Of a DNA stretch of 64,000 nt, positions 1 to 10,744 are shown one piece after another (position 1 is the first letter of the stretch; the number at the start of each line of letters is the position of its first letter). The notes beneath the pieces were generated by a model, which searched no databases, was not told the DNA's origin, and saw only the letters and a program-made list of their open reading frames with translations. Made by a program: the position numbers and the translations under genes. The DNA is from Proteles cristata cristata (lineage: Eukaryota; Chordata; Mammalia; Carnivora; Hyaenidae). Where the stretch lies: contig JAESUZ010001752.1 of the NCBI GenBank assembly GCA_017311185.1, positions 124,001 to 188,000 on the forward strand, written 5' to 3'.

Positions 1-451
1 AGAATACAGTCTGTCGATTCCTCAAAAATTTAAATCTATAATGGCCATATGACCCAGTGACAATTCCACTCCTAGGTATAAACCCAAGAGAAATGAAAAC
101 ATACATCTGCCAAACACAAACAAACAAACAAACTTGTATGTGAATGTTCACAGCAGCATTATTCATAATAGCCAAAAAGATGAAAACAAACCAAATGTCT
201 ATTATTTGGTCATAAAAAGGAATACTGATCCATACTAAATGAATAAATCTCAAAAATATTATGCTATGTGGAAGAAGGCAGTCACGGAAGACCACATATT
301 GTAGTATTCCAGTTATATGAAACGTCCCAAAAAGGCAAATCCAGAGAGACAGAGAGTATACTAGTGGTGTCTATATGAGGGCCTGCTGGGGAATGAGGAG
401 TTTAGGAGCTAAAGAGTATGGAGTTCTCTTGGGGGTGATGAAAACAATTCT
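1..451 (+). mobile_element. Old L1M LINE, 3' part, left half
   Basis: Reads as the diverged end of L1 ORF2 and start of the 3'UTR: 'attcataatagccaaaaaga' and 'aaatattatgctatgtgga' are typical, and 'gtgatgaaaacaattctaaaa' precedes the break. A young L1 interrupts it at 452-465 and it resumes at 1266. The reading frame is destroyed by stops. Subfamily not resolved. Confidence 0.85.
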
Positions 452-472
452 AAAAGTGATGGCGAAGTCAGA

Positions 473-952
473 GTGGCTAAAATGAGCAAATCAGAGAACT
501 CTAGATGCTGGCGAGGATGTGGAGAAACGGGCACCCTCCTGAACTGTTGGTGGGAATGTAAACTGGTACAGCCCCTCTGGAAAACAGTGTGGAGGTTCCT
601 AAGGAAACTAACAATAGAACTCCCCTATGACCCAGCAATAGCACTGCTAGGAATTTACCAAAGGGATACAGAAATGTTGATGCATAGGAGCACATGTACC
701 CCAATGTTCATAGCAGCACTCTCCACAGTAGCTAAAACCTGGAAAGAGCCTAAGTGTCCATCAACAGATGAATGGATCAAGAAGATGTGGTTTATCTATA
801 CCATGGAATACTACATGGCAACGAGAAACAATGAAATCTGGCCATGTGTAGCAACATGGATGGACCTTGAGGGTGTTATGCTGAGCGAAATAAGTCAGGC
901 AGAGAAGGACAAATATCGTATGTGTGCACGTATAGGATTAGGAGGAACTTAA
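473..952 (+). pseudogene. LINE-1 ORF2 C-terminal fragment
   Basis: An open frame of 159 codons matches the extreme C-terminus of LINE-1 ORF2p, the cysteine-rich segment after the reverse transcriptase. [18 protein letters not shown] shows the conserved cysteines, then a segment around FIAALSTVAKTW and WFIYTMEYY. The endonuclease and reverse transcriptase domains are absent because the element is 5' truncated, so it cannot be a functional ORF2. The first ATG is only an accident of the truncation. No promoter is present. Confidence 0.9.
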
Positions 953-1174
953 CAGAGGACCAAGGGGGAGAAGAAGGGTGGAAATGGTGGGGGAAAGGGA
1001 GAGAGGCAAACCATGAGAGACTCTTGAATGCTGACAAAAACTGAGGACTGGTGGATGTGGGGGGGAGGAGGGGTGGGTATGGAGGAGGGCACTTGTGGGG
1101 ATGAGCACTGGGTGTTATGTGGAAACTAATTTGACAATAAACTATTTGTAAAAAATAAAAAAATAAAAAAAAAA

Positions 1175-1241
1175 GAAAATGTTCACTACTACAAGATAGA
1201 GCAAAAATGGTAAATTAAAAAAGTATTCATTTTTCTTCTCT
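1175..1241 (+). other. Probable L1 3'-transduced segment
   Basis: After the L1 end (1150) and a first A-rich tail (1151-1174) come 67 bp absent from the sister L1 copies, then a second poly(A) (1242-1251), then the TSD. The segment contains ATTAAA at 1214-1219, 22 nt before the second tail, which is the right distance for a polyadenylation signal. This is the standard signature of read-through transcription past a weak L1 signal. The parent locus is unknown. Confidence 0.8.
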
Positions 1242-1265
1242 AAAAAAAAAAAAAAGTGATGGCGA

Positions 1266-1370
1266 TAATGGCTGCACATTTCTGTGCCTATATTGAAAAC
1301 CACTGAATCGTGCACTTTAACGGATGAATGATACGGGATATAAATTATATCTCAATAAAACTGTTATAAA
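1266..1370 (+). mobile_element. Old L1M LINE, 3'UTR end, right half
   Basis: Continues the element of 1-451. 'aaccactgaatcgtgcactt' and 'tatctcaataaaactgtta' are the characteristic L1M 3' terminus. The A-tail has decayed. Confidence 0.85.
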
Positions 1371-2484
1371 GGCTAGAATATTATGGACACTGGGGTCTTA
1401 TATAGACTGAACCTCCTCAATGTATCCCCCATGTCTTCTTACATTTAAAAATATGTGTATTTTTCCTGCTTAGAGTTTTAAATTTCCCATGTCTCTTCTA
1501 CTGTGGTAATCCAATTTTTTGCAGTATCTATCTGCTTCCATTAAAGTTTTAATTCCAGTTTTGTTTTCATGTTCATCAAATCTTTCTTGATGTGATGTCA
1601 AATTGTTACTTCTTCATGACTCTGTTTTAGTTTCATAGGTTCAATATATTTTTGAATCTTGCTGAGCATATGATTCATAAATGCTTCAAAATTTCTCCTG
1701 CTTCTTGGAGTAAATCTATTTCATAAATGCAATAAAAAAATTTTCCTTTTCTTCTTGTGACCTGCAGCATTCTTATTTCATAGATGTGGTGATTTTATTC
1801 TGTTTCTTCACTTGGGGCATCCCACCTCCTAGGTGCACTCTGTCTGTCTTCCAGAAAGTAACACTAATCCCACTCAGCACTCTGTCTGTCTTCCAGAAAA
1901 TAACACTAATCAGCTGTTTGCTAAATGTAATACATGCCCTGGTAATGCCAATGTTAGTGGTCTTCATGGGAGTCAGTCTACAAATTGCTAATGGAGCATT
2001 GACTAAATTTGTTTGCCATTTTCATGGCAATTTGGGAATGGAGACATCAAATGTTTACTCTAAGTCACCATCTTAGCCAGGCCTCTTTCTGGTGAAAAGG
2101 AAATTTTTGTTTTAAGTGTGGACTTGTTTTGTTTGGAAATTTCAAATAAGTGTAGTTTTTTTTTTTAAATATCAATAAATCCTTCAAAAGTCTTCCTTTT
2201 TGCTATTGGCCAGCTTGGGACCCTGGTCACTCAGGCAGTGTGTGCTGTCTTCTTTCTGGTCAAATTTATTTGCTAAAAGGTTTAATGTTGAATTACCTAT
2301 ACATAGTTTATGGAGATTAAGACTCAAAGATGTATTGGTAGGGATTCAAATAATTGGAAAATCATTGGGAACTTAAACTTTGAGAAAAACCCAACATATC
2401 TTGTGATGGTAATTGCAGGAAGAGGCAATAAGGAGGCTTTTGTCAGAAACAGTGTTAGCTAGACTAGTAGTATAAAATCTGATT
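1371..2484. other. AT-rich unassigned DNA
   Basis: No gene recognised. The part near 1930-2080 ('caccatcttagccaggcc') could be a decayed antisense L1 5' end, but I cannot support this. It contains one local duplication (1835-1911). A 96-codon frame at 1786-2076 spans that duplication and looks accidental. Confidence 0.4.
1835..1911. repeat. Two-copy 35-bp direct repeat
   Basis: Copies at 1835-1869 and 1877-1911 begin GCACTCTGTCTGTCTTCCAG and differ at one base (AGAAAG versus AGAAAA). The offset is 42 bp. The near identity suggests a recent local duplication. Confidence 0.9.
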
Positions 2485-2695
2485 ATTATCATACATCAAA
2501 ATGAATTCCAGATGGATTCAAGATTTGAAAAAATGTACAGTCAGAAAACAGACCATTGTAAAACAGAGTTGTTATCATTTTTTCCCCAAAGAATACCTTA
2601 CTGAAGCACTGAAGTCACAGAAAAATAATAAGAGAAAGGGTTCCAGGTTCAGACCCATGAAATAAGAAACTTCTGTTCAACAACAAATGTAACCA
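2485..2695 (+). mobile_element. L1 ORF2 fragment, old
   Basis: 'atcaaaatgaattccagatg' and the end 'agaaacttctgttcaacaac' match the L1 ORF2 segment between the reverse transcriptase and the C-terminal region. The internal reading frame is broken. Confidence 0.7.
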
Positions 2696-2704
2696 AAATT
2701 TAAA

Positions 2705-2905
2705 AGGCCGTGTTGCCTTGGGGAACTCATTTCTATCTGAGATTCAGTTTCTTCATCTGTAACATGGAGGATAATGGTAATCTCTATCTCACAAGATCAT
2801 AGTAAGAATAAAACGAGGTAAAGGATTTGGAGTTCTTAACAGCGTATGGTAAGATCTCAGTAGGTCATGCCATCATCTCACTCATCACCTTCATCATTGG
2901 TCATT
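2705..2905 (+). mobile_element. MIR SINE
   Basis: 'cagtttcttcatctgtaaca' followed by 'ataatggtaatctctatctc' is the conserved MIR core in plus orientation. The 3' end runs into a CAT/CCT-rich stretch near 2870-2935. Confidence 0.75.
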
Positions 2906-3184
2906 ACCATTCTCACCCCCCTCATCCTCATCACTACCTGTGTTTGAATCCTGAATCAGCTTTCCAGGGTGTCAGAAGCTTTTTGGAATCTTCAAGTTAC
3001 CTTGGAGGAAGTCAGTGCAACAGGTGGATGAAATTAAAATGGGGCCAGCTAGGGCAGAACCTCACATGTCCCTGCTGTTGATCTGCTCTGGTTTGTCTCT
3101 TCTCCCCTCTGCTGGTTTCCTGGTTTGGCATTATTCTTCCCAATTCAGACAGTGCATCCCCTGGCCAATTTTGATGTTACAGGA
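2906..3184. other. Unassigned
   Basis: No recognisable gene or repeat. Frame 2827-3081 overlaps the MIR and is not credible as a gene. Confidence 0.3.
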
Positions 3185-3510
3185 CACTGTGTAACACTGA
3201 AAAGGTTATGAGACTTTTCTTCCACTTTCCTCACTTGGAAGTTGGGAATAACAATTCCTATATCTTCGCAGTCGTGATGAGAATTTTTTAAAGTGTCAAA
3301 TTAGTTTCCACATAACACCCAGTGCTCATCCCCACAAGATGCCCAACATTAGCATTCAAGAGTCTCTCATGGTTTGCCTCTCCCCCTTTCCCCCACCATT
3401 TCTGCCCTTCTTCTCCCCCTTGGTCCTCTGTTTTTTAAAGTGCATGATTATGAAACTTAGCATAGCAGCAGACCTATTGTAAGTCCTCCAAAACTCTTAA
3501 TTAATTTTGA
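3185..3510 (+). mobile_element. MIR SINE split by an L1 fragment
   Basis: 'ttcctcacttggaagttggg' and 'gcagtcgtgatgagaatttt' fit a MIR core. It continues after 3443 with 'cttagcatagcagcagacct', equivalent to the MIR 3' part. The split is caused by the insert 3296-3430. Confidence 0.65.
3296..3430 (-). mobile_element. Young L1 3'UTR fragment, no poly(A), internal deletion
   Basis: The sequence matches the last part of the young L1 3'UTR in antisense ('tagtttccacataacaccca'). It lacks the final ~20 bp and any poly(T), and about 70 bp is missing internally compared with 42740-42830. It is nevertheless flanked by 12-bp direct repeats TTTTTTAAAGTG (3284-3295 and 3431-3442). Confidence 0.85.
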
Positions 3511-5159
3511 GAGAGGGTGACTTGCTTAGCGTCGCATACCTTCTTGAACCAAGGAATGCCCTTCTTGGTTCAATAAGATATCACAGTGTCACAGTGTCTC
3601 ACTATTGTTAGATTTATGACCTAGTCTTATGTTAAATACGGAAGGACAGGCTGTTGCTTGGATATGCTCTGCTTGACCCATTTTTCTCTGAGCTCCATAG
3701 CCATCTACTTTTGAAATTCCTGGAGTGGCATTTCCTCACCCAGTAGAAATAGCCTTTTGGCTTTCTGTGATAGCTTTCTTTTCCTTTTTTTTTCTTTCCA
3801 AATTACTTATGACCACTTGTTTTTTATACATAATTTAAAGAACCAAAGCTGACACCCCTCCCCCATGTAACAGTTGGCAAAAACACTAAAAATATGCCAA
3901 AACTTAATTTTATGTGTGTACTTTTTTTTACCCCCTAAGAAATAATAAAAAAATTATACTTGCAAAACATGTAGTGTGGATCTTGAATCAAGTAATCAAG
4001 TTACTTCTGCCAGATGCCTTTGACAGCACCCAAAAAGGTCTAGATTCCTAGGAATTACATTTCCTGTGCCTACCCATCCACATGTCTGCACTTCATGTGT
4101 GTGCAAGGTGCAGGCTGTATGTAGCCCATCCCTGAAGATACAATCCCTGGTATTAAAAGGCAATACTAAGGGCATTTTTTTGTGAGTTTCAAACAGCATA
4201 TTTTTGTCTCAACAATCTGATGCTGAAGCAGACCTCTGGAAAAGCAAGTCTGTTTCTTGTGCAATTCCTCCTCAACCCCCTCCCACCCTAGCCATATGCT
4301 TTTTCTATCTAACTCCCATCTCTTGGATGCCATAAGGTTTGGCAGAATCTTGGCATGGGGCTCAGAGATCTGAAATTATGTTGGGTGTGATGTCTGACCA
4401 TTCTCCCCTTGTCTGTCCAGCTTTACTTTTTGTGGTGATATGGATGCACATGGTAAGATGGGTTTTGATGTATTCCTCTGGTAGTTGGAATCAATCACAT
4501 CTGATTGATATTGATATGTTCATTCTGATTTAAACCCTGCTTTTTAATTTAAAGAATTTTATTGGGAAGGTGTTCTTAACATATGTTCCCACATGACATT
4601 ATTATTCTGTAGCTGTAATTCAATGGGAACTGGATTCAGTAGGAGCTGCATCATTGCCCCTTTGATGTGATTTCTCTGCCTACAGCTCATAGTACCACAG
4701 TACCAGTCACCATTGACGAATGGTTGCTCTTGAGTTATATAATACAGAAGATGTACTCATATCATTATGGTCGCTATGCTGCAAATACTCCAGGGTATGT
4801 TGTGAAACACTCTAGAAAGACCATAATATCAGCTGCTATCTTGATATCAGCTGCCATCTTGTTTCCCTGAGCTCTGCTTTCCTCAGCAACTTCCCACTGG
4901 GTTTCCTGACATCTTTCACAAGGAAGGATCTCTCCTTCCTCCAGTCCTGAGCACATAATGATTGAGAAAGCTCTTGTACTCCTTTCTCTTAACACTATGG
5001 CCCTTAAAGGGAATTCAGCATCTATCCTAGATCCAGCTAGCCACCACTCCTTAGTCTCTGCTTTACCCATGCCCTAACACACCTGCTAACGTCTGTCTGG
5101 TGCTAACCAACTTTTGGACCTATTTAACGCCGGGAGCTAGTCCAAGGCACCTATGTAGC
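3511..5159. other. Unassigned DNA, no gene seen
   Basis: No repeat family or exon could be supported over ~1.6 kb. Open frames here (up to 98 codons, 4774-5070 minus) have no recognisable domain. A small perfect inverted repeat lies at 3544-3573 (arms TTGAACCAAG/CTTGGTTCAA, 10-nt loop). Confidence 0.4.
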
Positions 5160-5345
5160 TTTCCATTTATCCATTTATTCACTCACTCATCTATTCATTT
5201 ACTTACTCATTCACTCAGGAAACATTTACTGAATCCCTGCTCCTAGATAGGCTCTCCTCAGGCCCTGTGATGGGAATAGAAAAGTAAGGGGACAATTATA
5301 CTATAGTATGATATGGACTAAATTAGAGGTAAACACAGAAGGCTA
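5160..5345 (-). mobile_element. L2 LINE 3' end
   Basis: A run of ATTCATT/ACTCA units followed by 'ggaaacatttactgaatccc' and 'aggccctgtgatgggaatag' matches the reverse complement of the L2 3' end. Confidence 0.6.
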
Positions 5346-7379
5346 TGAAAACAAAGACAAAATTTTAACTCAGTCAGGAGCTGAGCAGAAAGGAGAGGGG
5401 AAGATGGAGGGAACATTTCCTAGGGAGCAAATTTGTGGAACTGAGTCCCAGCACATAATGAGCGCTTCTGCCTCCATCTATGGGACTAGTTTCTGCCTTA
5501 GTTCTCTGCCTTGTTCTTTATTGGTTGTGCTTCCTAATTCATTAGTTTCACTGTTAGGTGGAAGTCTCTCCCTGAAACTCAGTGAATTTGGTTGGAATCC
5601 AGGTACCCTGCTTGACTGCTTTTGGCATTCCCTTCCTCTCTGGGAGATGGAATATGCCTGGTCCCTCATCCATTTTATGAAATCTTCCATAGCCTCCACC
5701 ATCTCTAGATTTCTGAGTGTTTGACCTCTGAGTCTTGGACCCCCATTATCCCCCAACCCACGTGTGTAGAGAACCAGTCTTTGGGAGCTGGGCTGGGACC
5801 TACATCCTGCTCCACACCAGCCTGGTCCTGAGCCAGGTTAGCTTTCCCAGGCCTCTTCTGTCTGGCCTCACCTTCTGACTTCTCCTCCCATCTCAGAGTC
5901 CATATTTTAATACCCATCTCCTCTGTGAGTCTACCATGCTTTGAATCTGAGCATATCTGAATTACAAGTAGAATGGGCTGAACTTGGTAGAATGAAATCC
6001 AAAAGTGATTTTTTTTTTTAATCAACTACTGCTCTTTAAACCAGCTCTGTTGGGAACCCTTTTCCTATTCCTAGATAATATGTCAGAGATACTAGCTTTT
6101 CTGGCAATTTAAGGCATCAGAACAGACTAATTTTGGGAGTATTAAAAAGCTCAATTTGATTTAAATTAGGTTGGACTCATCTTCCTGCCTTGGAGAAGAG
6201 AAACATGGTCTGTTCTTTTACCTTGCCTCTGAGCTCCTTCTCTACTGCTTCTGGATGAGTGGGAAAGAGGAATAAGAGGGAAATCTTAATTCTTATTTGA
6301 CAGCTGCTGGCATAATTGGCCTTGATGCTGTCTGTGTGGCAGATGCCCAAATGCTCAAGGAGAGACTCTGTGAGTCCTTGAAGTCCCAGCCCCAGCCCTC
6401 CTGGGGATCTCTGGCATGGGCAATGCATCCTCTGGCTGGCAGCCAACAACCCCTCCTCAGCTCTTGCTCAGAAGGAATACCTCCAGACTCTTCCTGCTGG
6501 CATCTCTTTAGCTGTACCATCCTCCTGTGTGGGGCTCCTTTTAAGATGGCTCCAGCTTAGCTACTCTGGGTGAAATCCACTTGACCCATGGGAAAACCTA
6601 TGTCTACCCTTGCTTCACCTTCTGAGGAGGTGGAGATCACTCCTGCTGGGGTATTCCCTCTCCGCAAGGAGTCACAGGCAGCTCCCTGTGGTTTGAGGCA
6701 GGGTGAGTACTCCCTCCCTCCACTTCCTTCCTATGTAGAGAGGGGACAGGGATATCAGACATTTCCTGCCATATGGGCAGCTCTCTTCAAAGAAACCCTT
6801 ATTCTGATTCTCATGAGCTTGGCTAGGCTGAAGGTGGGTGATGAATTAAGAGATCTGGGACTTGCCAGCTCTGGGCTTCCACAAAAATTCTGAGATATCA
6901 GGGAAATGCCCATTTAACAGAGCCACACTGTGGGGTATTTTGCTGAGAAAATGTACCAGCAGGAATAATACAGACTTGGGGGGACTTGAACTTGAAGTTG
7001 AACTGCATGGATTTGTGAACTGAGACTCCCTCACTCTTCAGTGAAGCTCCTACAGCTATAGCTGATGATGTCGTAGTGGACCCTGTTCACCCAAGCTGGT
7101 ATGAGTCTCCCCCAGCACATTTTGAACCCATATGCTCTGGAAGGAAACCAGTGGAGAGCAGGAATTGAGTAGAAAGATTGTTAGGTGGATCAACACCTAA
7201 ACAACACCCATTGCCCACTGTGGGCCACAAACAGCCTCATTGGCAAAAGGTAGTCATGGAGACTGGCAGTGTGTGTGTCCCCAGGAAACATCAGGTGTGG
7301 CTCATCTCTCACCTGAGCCTCAACCTGTGATGATGGGGAGGGTGTGTGTTGCAGACAGAAAGTTTGAGAGAAACAGAAA
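5346..7379. other. Unassigned DNA
   Basis: About 2 kb without a repeat I can name. Several 60-138-codon frames exist, but they overlap on both strands and have no recognisable domain. One short segment, 6304-6369, is bounded by splice-like signals (TTATTTGACAG before, GTGAGT after) with one open frame containing AGIIGLDAVCVADAQ. The evidence is too thin to call an exon. Confidence 0.3.
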
Positions 7380-7510
7380 GATACACCCTACTGGAAAAGA
7401 ATTTGAGTCTGTGAAGGGAGGTGGGGGGTAGGGAGAGAGGAAAAGGAAGAGAAAGAGAGAAAAAGAGAAAGCTAGAGAAAGAAAGAGAGAGAGAGAATGC
7501 AAATCAGAGC
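7380..7510. repeat. GA-rich low-complexity tract
   Basis: A purine-only style run of GAGA, GGAA and AAGAG units, strongest at 7430-7497. The flanking frames are translations of this low-complexity DNA. Confidence 0.85.
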
Positions 7511-8334
7511 CAGAGAGCCAGAGAGTAGGTGAGGAGGCGTGAGGTCTGGCCAGCCTCCAGCAGTTGGGTGGGAGGCAGCCTCAGAGCTGAGCCACCTCCC
7601 AGTGGGGGTCGAGACCATATTTGTGCCACTTCAGTGGGTCATTCAGTTCTGAGTTGCAGGCTTGTGTCTGGCCTCCTGCCCATCCTCATGAGACTCATAG
7701 TCTATGTCCCAAAGAACATTAATACGCGGGGTTCAGTGCCAGTTGCTTTAAAGGAAGTACAGATCAGGGGCCCTGGGAGGTGCAGACAAGGGAGGAGCAG
7801 GTATTTGGCTTGAGGGTCCAAGGAAAGGAATTATGAAATGTGGTGCCAGGAGAGTGTTTCAGGACGAGGGAACAATAGCAGCTACAGAGGACATGTCAGT
7901 GGAAACAGAACCCCTCACATCCAACAGGAGAGTAGCCTGGACCAAGGCCAAGAGTGGTCAAGGGGTCAGGGCTCACCGTGGACTTGGTTCCTTGCCTTCT
8001 CTGACCTTTAATGATTTCCAAGCTACCTGGTTTAGTAGGAGTCCAGGACCTCGCCCCTCTGAGTAGCTTTCAGTCCTATCGTTTCCTACAGTGAAAGGAA
8101 TCTCATCGTTACCGCTGCCTGCTTCCCATTTGTGCCCAGCTCCTCCGCCGACTTGCCTAGCTGCACCTTTGCCTTCCCAGCCCACCTGCCGCAGGTGGAC
8201 AAGATGTCACACAGAGGCTTCATGGCTTTTTTAGTCAGCGTGACCACCTTCCCACCCCTGCAATAGTCACAGGCAGATAGGAGGCCCAGATGCAAGATTT
8301 CTCGAATGATAGAATGAAGGATAATGGAGGGGCA
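7511..8334. other. Unassigned DNA
   Basis: No recognised repeat or gene. Moderately GC-rich at 8110-8190, with competing short open frames on both strands. Confidence 0.3.
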
Positions 8335-8515
8335 AGAGTGTTACTTTGAAGTCAGGAAGCCTGGGTTTCATCTCAACTTTATCATTTCCTCCTGGACGAG
8401 TTTGGACAAGTCACTTACCTTCTCTGTTTCCAGTTTCCACTTAACCCCCTTGGTCACTGTGAGACTTTTGTGAAATCACTGTCAAGTAGTGCACAAATAT
8501 CAGTTGTTAACAAGA
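8335..8515 (+). mobile_element. MIR SINE
   Basis: 'gaagtcaggaagcctgggtt' then 'ggacaagtcacttaccttct' is the MIR tRNA-derived part followed by the core. Confidence 0.75.
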
Positions 8516-8609
8516 CTCTAAGACAAGGTGTTAAAAACTAAATAAAATTGTGTTTTTAAACTAAGAAACTTACAAAAATTATTTACCATGGCATATGCAT
8601 GACATCGGT

Positions 8610-8960
8610 GTTTTCCAGCCTTTTCTGAAGGTAACAATTACCTGAAGCTCTTAGAAAATATGGATTTTTGGAGCACCTGGGTGGCTCAGTCAGTTGAACA
8701 TCTGATTTTTTTGGCTCAGATTGTAACCTTCTGGTTCATGAATTTGAGCCCCACATTGGGCTCTCTGCTGTCAGTGCAGACCCCTCTCTCTCTGCACCTC
8801 TTCTGCTCTCTCTCTCCCTAAAAAATAGAATAAAAACATTAAAAAAAGAAAATATAGATTACTGGGTTTCTTTCCAGAATTAGGATTTTCAAGGGAGAGG
8901 CCTGGTGATCTGTATATTTAGCAAGTATTCCAGATAATTTGTATCAGCAGTCAAGTTTGG
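8610..8960 (+). mobile_element. MER5A-type hAT MITE, split by a SINE
   Basis: 'ttttccagccttttctgaag' with 'attacctgaagctcttagaa' before the SINE, and 'gaggcctggtgatctgtata' plus 'gtttgggaaactg' after it, follow the MER5A (hAT-Charlie) layout. Terminal inverted repeats are degraded. Confidence 0.6.
8667..8847 (+). mobile_element. SINEC (felid CAN-SINE), in MER5A
   Basis: Starts at GGAGCACCTGGGTGGCTCAG after a T-run and ends in an A-rich tail. The TSD is AGAAAATATGGATT (8653-8666) against AGAAAATATAGATT (8848-8861), one mismatch. The CT-rich region is shortened. Confidence 0.95.
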
Positions 8961-8969
8961 GAAACTGGC

Positions 8970-9030
8970 CCTATGATATATACTATCATATATAGTATAT
9001 GATACAATGTATATAATGTAATACTCAGGT
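8970..9030. repeat. AT-rich palindromic segment
   Basis: TATCATATA and TATATGATA are perfect arms around TAG, overlapping a second pair ATATACTAT/ATAGTATAT. It can form a small cruciform; no function is known. Confidence 0.7.
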
Positions 9031-9639
9031 GACGGGAATCCAGTAGAGGCAGTAAGAATGAGAAATGGAGGTGGAGGGTGGGAAAAGAAAAACATTCAAT
9101 AATTTGTTAGAGGTGAGTACCAAAGCCTTGTTTTTAAAGTATTGGGCACTATAGTTACCATTTCTAGTCCTGGTTGTGAATCAAACTATGGAACCTTTGC
9201 ACTGAGAGGCTGATCTTCTTCCTGTCGCTCTTATCCTGAAGATGAACAACCACATTCTCTAGCAGCTGCACCTGAAGTCCGGGACGCTGAAAGCATGAAG
9301 ACAGGGAAAGACACAGAACTGTTCACTTTAGTAGTTGCTAAAGGCAGAGGCTCCTGCCCGTAGGAGAAGGAGTCTGATGAAGAGCTGAATCCTTTAGGCA
9401 GGACGGGCTTCAGCTTGACACAGCTGGTTCAGCCCTTCCTCTCCCTTGTGGGCGGAGAACTACCTTCACTGCTCTGGAATACATAGCCTGTCCACTGAGG
9501 ACAGAAAAACTACCTCTTTTTCTCCTGGGTTGTCAGGCTAGAAGGAACTGGCCCTCCTCTTGAGGAGGAGTAACACACTCTACTCACCTCTTGGGGAACA
9601 TGACACCTGCTGCTTTGTTTTCCAGTTACTTCTCTAGCA
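9031..9639. other. Unassigned DNA
   Basis: Nothing recognised. Part of the interval before 9640 may be the decayed 5' end of the following LTR. Confidence 0.3.
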
Positions 9640-9945
9640 GAGCCTGGCTGGCTGGTTACAATCCTGTCTGCTCTTCCTAGATATGCTGTGGTTGGAAATG
9701 ATGTTCCACGTCCACACCTGGGCATTACAACTTCTCCGCAATATTCTTGGCTCTCTTTCTCTTGTCTGAACCACTGGAGGTCAAGGACACTGATTTGGTG
9801 GAATGATGCAACAGAAGGATCCAGATCTCTGATCCTGACATGAACAAAAACCTCATAGACCTGCATGGGACTATGAGAGCAGTGAGAAATACACCACTGT
9901 GATTTTAGGTTTGTTTTCATGGTTAACACATCCCTATAGATTGGA
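9640..9945 (+). mobile_element. MLT1-type LTR (ERVL-MaLR)
   Basis: 'ttccacgtccacacctgggc', 'cttggctctctttctcttgt', 'ggatccagatctctgat' and 'ccactgtgattttaggtttg' occur in the order of an MLT1 LTR. A 189-codon minus-strand frame at 9510-10079 is an antisense shadow of this LTR. Confidence 0.75.
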
Positions 9946-10109
9946 AATTTTGTTATGGTGATTGATATCCAATGCATCTTTGTAAGTTCCATAGCTAGAG
10001 ACAGTGCCTGGAATTGAGTACATGCAAGTGAAAATACTATAGGCTGAGGAAGGGGAGGAGTCATGAATACTTTGGCCACTAAAGCAAAACTGATGAAACT
10101 CTATTCTTT
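9946..10109. other. Unassigned
   Basis: Short segment with no recognised feature. Confidence 0.3.
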
Positions 10110-10330
10110 GGATAAAATGATATAATATTAAAAGCACAGATTTGGAACCAGATTTACCTGAGTTCAGATTGCCACTCTGCCACTGATAAACCAGACAAAC
10201 TGATAACCCTGTTTCAGCGTCTATAAAATGGGCTTGAAAACTACCTAACATGATTGTTTTGAGGATTAAATGAACTGACATTTTTGACACAGCTACAGGC
10301 TATCAGAATGCTCATTAATGTAATATATGC
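10110..10330 (+). mobile_element. MIR SINE
   Basis: 'gattgccactctgccactga', 'tataaaatgggcttg' and 'gaggattaaatgaactgaca' give an almost complete MIR. Confidence 0.8.
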
Positions 10331-10744
10331 AGACTGGTCCCTACCTGTGACAATCCCTGCATCTATACATAGATTTTTTTCCTAATTAGATTTAGGTAGA
10401 CATAAATGTATTGGACCTGTCTTATGCCCAGAGAGAAACCTGTAATAATAGTGTAAAATTACTCGTGAGGGCTAGAGTACAAGTAGACCTCAGGGGCCTC
10501 TTTCTGCCCTTTAGGATGGCTCCTCTGGGAGCCACTGCTTTATTCTTCTCTCATTCTCTAGACCAGCTTACTCTGGTTCCTGGACCACAGCTTCTGCTGC
10601 TAGAGGTTCTCTATCATAGAGATCAGCCAGAACAGGACAGTCTAAAGTCTTGGGGAGGGGACAGTCCCCTTTAATAGAACATAGGCTCTGAGAGGACAGA
10701 GATGCCATTCCAACTATTTGGCATTTGTCTCTCAGATACACAAA
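10331..10744. other. Unassigned
   Basis: No gene or repeat recognised. Confidence 0.3.

Larger units (their letters stand above)
466..1251 (+). mobile_element. Young carnivore L1, 5'-truncated, with TSD and double tail
   Basis: This is the L1 ORF2 C-terminal end plus 3'UTR (closely matching the copies at 42653-43410 and 56038-56565). AATAAA lies at 1136-1141 and the L1 body ends at 1150. Perfect 14-bp direct repeats AAAAGTGATGGCGA flank it at 452-465 and 1252-1265, proving target-primed insertion into the older L1M. It carries two A-tails separated by 67 bp of non-L1 sequence (see 1175-1241). The target, CTTTT/AG on the minus strand, fits L1 endonuclease preference. Confidence 0.95.

Noticed and set aside
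6304..6369. 22-codon segment between splice-like signals
   Set aside because: Only one weak line of evidence in a region with many such chance sites; left as a note in the surrounding entry.
9510..10079. 189-codon minus-strand frame
   Set aside because: It is antisense to an MLT1-type LTR and has no recognisable domain.
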